Below, one piece after another: positions 57,378 through 64,000 of a DNA stretch of 64,000 nt. Position numbers and translations under genes: made by a program. The stretch is taken from the NCBI GenBank assembly GCA_965153455.1, contig OZ234494.1, positions 2,914,001 through 2,978,000 of the forward strand. The letters run 5' to 3'. The notes under the pieces are model-generated. The model did not search any database. It had not been told where the DNA came from and saw only the letters and a list, made by a program, of their open reading frames with translations. Source of the stretch: Sphagnum compactum (taxonomy: Eukaryota; Bryophyta; Sphagnopsida; Sphagnales). Position 1 is the stretch's first letter. The number at the start of each line of letters is the position of its first letter.

Positions 57378-60337
57378 TTAAGATGCACAATCAGCACCCA
57401 ACACAGCACCAGAATTGTTTACAATTTTTGCTGCCTGCATTAAAAGCTCCTCCTGTGCCACTAGGTAATCATCTGTGCCCTGCATTGCACCAGCCAGCGT
57501 TTAGAACATCATTATAAACAGCACATATAACACACACACACAACTTAGAACAGGTATAGAAAAGGAGGTTAGCAGTGCATTACCATAGGCTTTAGATTGC
57601 AGGTTATGGCAATGATTAAAGAAGATGGTCCCACTTGTGAAACATGGCACCGTGGCTTCTCTTTCTCCAAAAAGACCCTTGGGTGAGAGTTCAACATAGA
57701 CCGGATGTTTGCAGTGATGGAAGGGATCTTGTCAAAGTCCATCAGTCGAACTGGCAGATTCAGAGACAAGCCTCGCCACTGTGCACGAGATTTGTTTATT
57801 ATCACCTGCCACAAGATTGAACCACCACAAAATCTCAATTATGTGACACTCCCAATTTGAAAAGTTCTGGAAATTTCTCAATAGGTTAAGCTCACTGGAG
57901 CAAGAAGCATTTTCCCTTCAAGCCTAAGTATCTTGCACACAAGCTGACTAATACAGACAACATCAGATGACCAAATCTGGCATCACCCAGCAAAAACAGT
58001 ATGGGGTATAAAGATTTATCACCTGGTTAGAGAAATAGGAATTGGGGACTACTATGGGGAACTTGTCAGAATTGAGCAACTGAGTTGAATGAAAGCCCAT
58101 CTCCACCACCTGACCACTTACAGATCCCGCCTGGCACAAGGAGCTCAATTCAGCCACAAAAAAGAATAAAAGGACCTGCAACTTATGCCAATTTAAAACA
58201 TTTCTAACTTGCAACTTGGACATGAAGGCAAGGAGAGTATGAGCACACAGCTGGTAGATAGAAAGCTGAAGGTGACGGGTACATTGATACTGTCGCCCAC
58301 AGTAAAAGGTCGTGTGAACTGTATAAATACACCACTCAGCATATTACCCAGTATATCTCTTGCAGCAAATGCTGTGGCCACACCTGCAGCCAATGGGAAA
58401 TTTCTTTCTTTAGTGTGCTGGGTCTTACCCACATTGCAGACCAGACATAAATGGTTGCTTCATCAAGAGGGTTTGATGGTATTGAACTAGAGACATCCAC
58501 CTGAACAAATGACCATCCACTACCAGAAAACAGAATGTAAAGCAGAGGCCAGAGTACACAAGCATCGAATGAAAAGCAAAAGTAGGCAGCAAATTCTGAA
58601 TAACCAGAAGAGAAAGTGAGCAGATAAGTTAACATGAGGCTCAAAGATTTTCATATCAAAAAAACACTAGTACATTCCTTCTTCCTGACCAGAAAAAAAG
58701 AAGTTGCTACCACCTTCAATACACCCAAGAATCACTAGCAAACCTTTCAGTTTTTCCCTCACAGCAATCAGGAAGATAACCATATCATCACATCATTCTG
58801 AGTTTTCTCTTACCTCCTATTCCACCAACTGTCAAAACTGATTGAACGGCCACACCACAGGCTTCTGCAAATGCCATGGCCCCCAGCACCAGCAATCCTA
58901 TTGAAGATATCCGGTCCATTAGCAGATAGCGCTCCCTTTCACCTCCTGCAGTTGTCTTCCCAGCAACAAGGTGTGCAAATACATTGCTCTTCCAACGGTA
59001 TAGGAACCAGATTATGCTGATCACTGTGGCCCCACTCCATATCCTTGTGAGGTAGTGGGCTCCAATGGATGTGGGTGCTACAATATAACCCCTGATACGC
59101 ATGCACAACAAAATTGGGACTGGCACTGAAAAATCTGCAAACCTACTTTAGGAACTGCAATAGAGAAGTGAGACAAATCACAATTGAAAGGTAGACAGCC
59201 TCTCAAACACATTCTTCACTTCATTGATCAATAGTCTGCTGTTTCTTTCCAGTGTGAAGAAGAAGCAGAAGAAGAAGAATCACATATAGTCTCCCATTCC
59301 TGTTCAACAATGGTGCATATGTACACAAGACAATATATTTGTGCTTGTCAGGGGCACTCACTCATACAAGGTAAGCTTAAAGCATCACATTTTCCACCAT
59401 CTGGTCAAAAGCTTAAGCTCAATTGTGGGTTTAAGGGATGAGAGACTCACAAGTAGCTGAATGTCACAACTGTTGCAAGCAGGCGAGCAGGCATCTCAAG
59501 AGCTCCAAAAACACTATCTTTATACTCACTTTTCTCTTCCAGTGTTCGTCTGAGCAAGTGAGCTGTGGGACCTGACTCTACATAAGAATGCAGTGTGCGC
59601 AGAACTCTTGGCAAGACAAACCAGGCTGCTAAAGAGACACCAACAGCTGCACTCGCAGGTGCCACCAGCTGTGCTATAGATTCCGTTCCTGAGGGATCCA
59701 TCCACTTCTGCAACACAGGAACCATCTCTCTTGCAGACTCTCTTGCTGCCTCCCAAGCTCCTACCAACATGTCACCCATTGAATTCAATCCTTTCTGCAC
59801 ACTTTCAGATATGTTGGCGGAAGTTCCTGTTTCTGCTGTTGTTGCAGAAACATCAGGAGAGCTGGAAGCTGCAGGAGGTGAAACTGGACCAGTTCTTCCT
59901 TGTCCAGGAGAGCCACTGGCAACATCTCTTGCACTTGCAGCAAAACTCCGGTGTCCCAGTGGTAAAGTACTCCAACCACTTTGCAATGCCAACTGTTGAT
60001 GGTAGATTCTCTGCTTGTATCCTCCAAGAGCATCATCTCTTGCTTCTGCCACAGACATCCGACATGGAACCCCCTGTGCTTCTTTGGGTGTCAACCCAAT
60101 GGTAGAACCATGGAATGGTTTGGCGACAGCAGCAATCAAAGCTCTATGCTCTGAGATGGCAACAGATGCATGATAGCTTCGCAAAGAGAGAGTCGGAATG
60201 CAGATAGACGAGGAGGACCCATTCAAGAAAAACGCCGAAACTGCACGCGGAGCACACAGACCGTTTTTCTCAGGGGAAGTACAAATGCATCTGGTGAGAG
60301 AACGCAGTTGCAATGCCGACGACGAAGACAGCCCCAT
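57378..60337 (-). CDS. MSL1-like: MSL1-like mitochondrial mechanosensitive ion channel (six exons)
   Basis: An MscS-family channel that in Arabidopsis MSL1 sits in the mitochondrial inner membrane and relieves membrane strain and redox stress. Exons in transcript order: 60337-59451, 59142-58814, 58383-58283, 58130-58023, 57805-57584 and 57479-57378; all phases close, giving 582 residues. The N-terminus is Ser/Arg-rich without acidic residues at first, fitting a mitochondrial presequence. Hydrophobic segments lie at about 228-247 (VAPASAAVGVSLAAWFVLPR), 285-320, 335-350 and 378-400. The pore helix and MscS signature are FAARDILGNMLSGVFIQFTR then PFTVGDSI (about 411-438), followed by the beta domain SVSGQVVEMG and VVPNSYFSNQVIINKSRAQW. 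It ends GAVLGADCAS. The exon 2 acceptor used (GTAG|GTTTGC) is the one that keeps phase; a nearby CAG does not. Confidence 0.94.
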
Positions 60338-61300
60338 TCTTGTGAATTTACCCAGCTTCAGAAACAGCCAGAAGTTTCCCCTGCATCCATCCTTGCGCTA
60401 CCTCCACATCCGATCTCTTCCTTCTTCACGATGGCTCCACAGAAGAAGCTGGAGCAGAACAGTACATCTAGAGGTTCCCTCCTCTGATGCAACAGATCCC
60501 TAAACCCTAATCCAAACCCATCACAGATTCTTCTTCTTCGTCACGCTGGGCAGCTTAGTAGCAATCATCATCATCATCATCCGCGAATTGCTCTTGGATT
60601 TGCGCGGGCGGACAGCTCTTAAACCCTAATGGGAATGCGAGACACGGCATTGCATCCAAGTGGAAGGCAAATCTACTTTCGACGTAAGCAGCATGCACAG
60701 CTGCTTTCAGCTCACTGGTCGCAACCCACGGGTTCAATGCCCACCTTGCAGCGATCACGTTCCGCTAAGTTACCCCAAATGAATCCCGCTGCATGATGAC
60801 ACCCACCACACTCCCCCAATCCTCGGCTTGTGAATTTTCGGGGAGGAGGGGGAAATGCAGGCAACGGCAGACATGAATCTCCTGGCAATCCACAAAATAC
60901 AACGGGTGGGTCCACATGCGCGAGAGGCTATCATCATCATCATCATCAGAGAGGCTCTATCTGGGTACAACAAGAATCCTCCAGTGTTATGTGCGGTCCC
61001 TAGGTTCTAGAAGGATCCCACCTGTGGATCCCATTCTTAAATGTTTTAAGGACCCGATTCTGGTTCAGATTCCCATTTTTTTTTTTCCAAAATGGGGATT
61101 CAATTTGGATTCTGATTTCATAATTTCAGCAACCGAAATTGGTTTTGGTGAAACCCTGCCAAACTTAATAAAAAAAAGCACACCAGAAAAGGACAGAAGA
61201 AAAAACAAGGGGCAAGGACCAAAGTCTGGGCAAGCAAACAGCCCAAACGGGAGGGGCCCCACAAGGAGGAAAGGGAACCCCTAAGAACTGAACCCTCAAC
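60338..61300 (-). promoter_or_regulatory. Upstream region of the MSL1-like gene
   Basis: Leader and promoter territory with telo-box-like ctaaaccctaat at about 60500 and taaaccctaat at 60620, and two (atc)n tracts (60566-60582 and 60931-60948). Short open frames on both strands show no domain. The right end grades into the LINE relic. Confidence 0.4.
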
Positions 61301-61399
61301 TAGTCGCCTGAAGAACATCAAATAAAGAGATGGGAGATAAACCCCATAGAACTGCAAGCCTAGTTGAACCCTCCCTTGCAATAATAGGTTGTTTTAAGA

Positions 61400-64000
61400 T
61401 GGAGGCAACATGCGCTCTCTATAATGCCACCGACACTTTCTGTTTATAAAAAGAACGCAACATTGATAAAGGAGGGCCTCCAATGCCCTTTGATGTCCAT
61501 GCCATGTTAGCACATCGATGAAGAAAGTTGAAGGCTTGCTAGTGAAGACACACAAAACCCTTTTATGGCAAGAGGGAGAAACACATGCATTGGGTAACGG
61601 TCATAATAAAGTCCTTTCACCTAAGCTGCCAATGTTGCAATCACCCCATGAAAAAAGAGCTGCCCATGATACCAAATATGCTTGACTAGGGTCAACAATG
61701 ATGACATTGACCAATGTGCAAATGCCATCAATCGATAGAAAAATGTCGATCTGTCAATGACAAAATTGAAAAACAGGCAATGGAAGAATATGGGTTTGCA
61801 ATCGCAAAACATGAAACCTTGCATCTCTCACAATGGACGTAAAAACATCCCAATCGGCATCATGGGATGCAATCCTCTACCCACCATGGGTGCAACGGAA
61901 GAGGTGGATCCCCATGGGGTCGAACATTTGGCCATAGATGCAATGCATCAAACTAAGAGCTAGAGGATGGGGGGGGGCCTAATTGATGCAACGCAAAAGA
62001 AAAAACATCTGAAGGTAGATGAAAGCATGGGATGACAAAACGAACATACATCTAAGCTCCCACGTTCAGCCCTACATAAGACCTTAAGCATGCTCGATGC
62101 GAGTCAAAAGACATGTCAAAGATGATGCTTGAAAAGGAATGGTTGGGTAAGTTTTCTAAAATAGTCTCTTGAAGTCGATATGTTCCCCCCTTTTACAAGT
62201 TGTTCGAACAAGGGTAGACATGTTGTTTCAACTAGGGGAGAAGTTCCTGAAACAATTTCAAGTGCGTCTAGAAGGGGAGTGAACCCCAACTGCTCGCCCA
62301 AATAGCCTTTAATAAGAATAACATGAATTGAACAAAAATCTAGAAGTAATGATAGGCACTACTACCACCCAACTCCCCAACTTAAAAAGTCACCAATGAA
62401 ATGGTCATTATTAAGATGAGGCCTATACCTCTACTAGAAATGGGGAGAGAAACTTGCCAACACACCAAAATGGCCTCTGGACACTCAAGAGAATTTGGGC
62501 CTAAAAGCCTCTTGAAAACCTACATGAAGGATGAGTTGAAGGAAGCGAGCTAGTGCAGAAGCTCAAGAGGGGTGGGAAAGCACACGGCAAATAAGGTGTT
62601 TTCTTTGTTATAGAATTTCTCTTCTTTGTTTCTAATTCTCTTTTACAAAAATCATCAACGGGTGAATTTTATCCCTAATCTAAAAAAATATGGAAACAAG
62701 AACATAAAGATTTTTTTGCTTATTCACAAAGAACAAAATTAATATGAATTCCCACACATAAAATCAAATAGGAAAAAACTTCAAAAATTTCAAAAGTGTA
62801 GTGATTCATAAAATCAAAAACTCCAAAAGTTACAAAAATAAAAAGAGATTTTTATTTCATCTTTAAAAATCCTCCTATTTGCACTAAGTCATAGTGTTGT
62901 TTCAACTTAAATAATCACTAGCCAATACAAACTCAAATCAAAGTAGGAATTAATGGTCACAAGTTTAAATCAACATGTTTTATCATTAACCGGTTACTTG
63001 TTCACATTACAAATTGATTAACTTAAGGATCTGTTATCCAGTAATAACTAAAATAGTCTCAAAAATGGTATTGCCTCATCAGTTATTAGTTGGTACAACG
63101 GGTTACTATATAAATAATGAAAAATTGGGTTAACAAAAGTCTATGTGCGAAACATCGAAAAAGGATCTCAACAATAACCTAAACATCCCCCAACTTCAAA
63201 ACACATCTACATGGCAAACATCTTCATCCAAAACATCATGCAATAAGGAAAAGGAAAGTGACATAGAACCAAAGGGGACCCCTAAAACCCTATTGTTGTC
63301 AAGAGGGCAATAAAAACCATGAAAAGGTTAAAACCAGTTGGCAAACTAAAAGGGGATTAAGCCATTTATGGGGTTGGACAATTAAACCCACTAAGGCCAA
63401 CTAGGAAGTAAAATGGTCAAAAACGAGGGGAACGAAGGAGGCAAGGTTGAAGATGTGATTGTCATCTATCAACAATGGGAAGAGACACAAAGAAAAAACA
63501 CCAGAAGAGGTTTGCAAGGCATGGAAATGAGCTAGAGCAAAAAGAGGTTTGGTAAACATGTCGCCTTGATGCATTCCCATAGACCAAAGGATAACATGTA
63601 ACTTTCCCTTGAAGGAATGATGATTAAATAACAAATGCAACTACTAAGCATAAAAAAAACGAACAAAAAGAAAGAATATAAATAATTGGCCTCCTGTTGC
63701 ATGAAGTTCCTAGAAACTGGCCTTACGCAAGATGGAGTCAAATGTGTTCACCATGTTCATTTGTAACACCACCCAATCGAGATGTCTAAAGTAGTTCAAA
63801 TACCATGCACCATTGTCTCACACCTACCCCTATATGCCACACCAAACAAATGAGGCAACAAATGAGAAGAGAACACATTTTGGAACTAAAAACACAAGGC
63901 TCTACTAACCAACTGGTAGAGGACCTTGCCCAAAAGTTTGGCCAAAGTCAAAAACCTAACAACACCAAGGATGTGAGCAATGGACCCTAGGAAACAACCC
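61400..64000 (-). mobile_element. Decayed non-LTR retrotransposon (LINE), partial
   Basis: Minus-strand pieces in the right order for a plant LINE ORF2. At about 63590-63430, the reverse transcriptase core GMHQGD...PLFALAHFHAL, followed by a degenerate catalytic box LIDDNHIF. At about 62520-62400, KRLLGPNSLECPEA and SLPISSRGIGLI. At about 61740-61650, DGICTLVNVIIVDPSQAYL. At about 61440-61410, a C-terminal KQKVSVAL-like end with stop. Stops and frame changes separate them, so it is inactive. The 5' part lies beyond the window. My match is from memory of plant LINE proteins with the ALAHFRAL motif; no search was run. Confidence 0.8.

Overview
The window is nuclear DNA from a land plant. The evidence is spliced genes with GT-AG introns, two plastid-type enzymes with Ser/Thr-rich leader peptides (ribulose-phosphate 3-epimerase and plastid-type pyruvate dehydrogenase E1-beta), a plant MSL1-type mitochondrial mechanosensitive channel, a chromodomain Ty3/gypsy element, and a Helitron carrying a replication protein A gene. 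I cannot fix the clade. Long AT-rich, repeat-filled spacers next to compact genes would suit a fern, lycophyte, bryophyte or gymnosperm as well as other plants.

Layout. 1-134 is the end of a Helitron cut by the window edge. 135-3739 is AT-rich and gene-free. 3740-14216 is a Helitron in minus orientation with both ends readable. It carries a broken RPA1-type gene (4216-12115), and a 6-kb chromodomain LTR retrotransposon (4931-10946) sits inside the zinc-finger codons of that gene. 14217-21260 is AT-rich repeat DNA with an internal duplication. A 54-56 bp minisatellite (21262-22130) leads to a TATA box.

Genes follow: a 12-exon conserved plant gene of unknown function (23918-27771, +); an intronless F-box gene (29688-30827, -) with a degenerate ~0.58-kb repeat array upstream; a second Helitron 3' end (33626) with a fragment of a WDR3/Utp12-like gene (34599-34877, -); ribulose-phosphate 3-epimerase (38070-41390, -, nine exons); plastid pyruvate dehydrogenase E1-beta (46368-48694, +, five exons); an Fcf2-type pre-rRNA processing protein (52162-56474, +, seven exons); and an MSL1-like channel (57378-60337, -, six exons) convergent with it. 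From about 61.4 kb to the window end lies a decayed LINE in minus orientation.

The genes are single-copy housekeeping loci with no obvious pathway link beyond plastid carbon metabolism (epimerase, PDH E1-beta). The most unusual part is 1-14.2 kb: nested mobile DNA in which nearly every nonsense codon of the retrotransposon, and the one in the RPA1 copy, is TAG where glutamine is expected. That is a footprint of cytosine deamination at CHG sites. I found no clearly new molecular system. The best candidates for follow-up are the RPA1-carrying Helitron family, the Helitron end near the WDR3 fragment, the 68-bp direct repeats around a 235-bp insert, and the conserved unknown gene.
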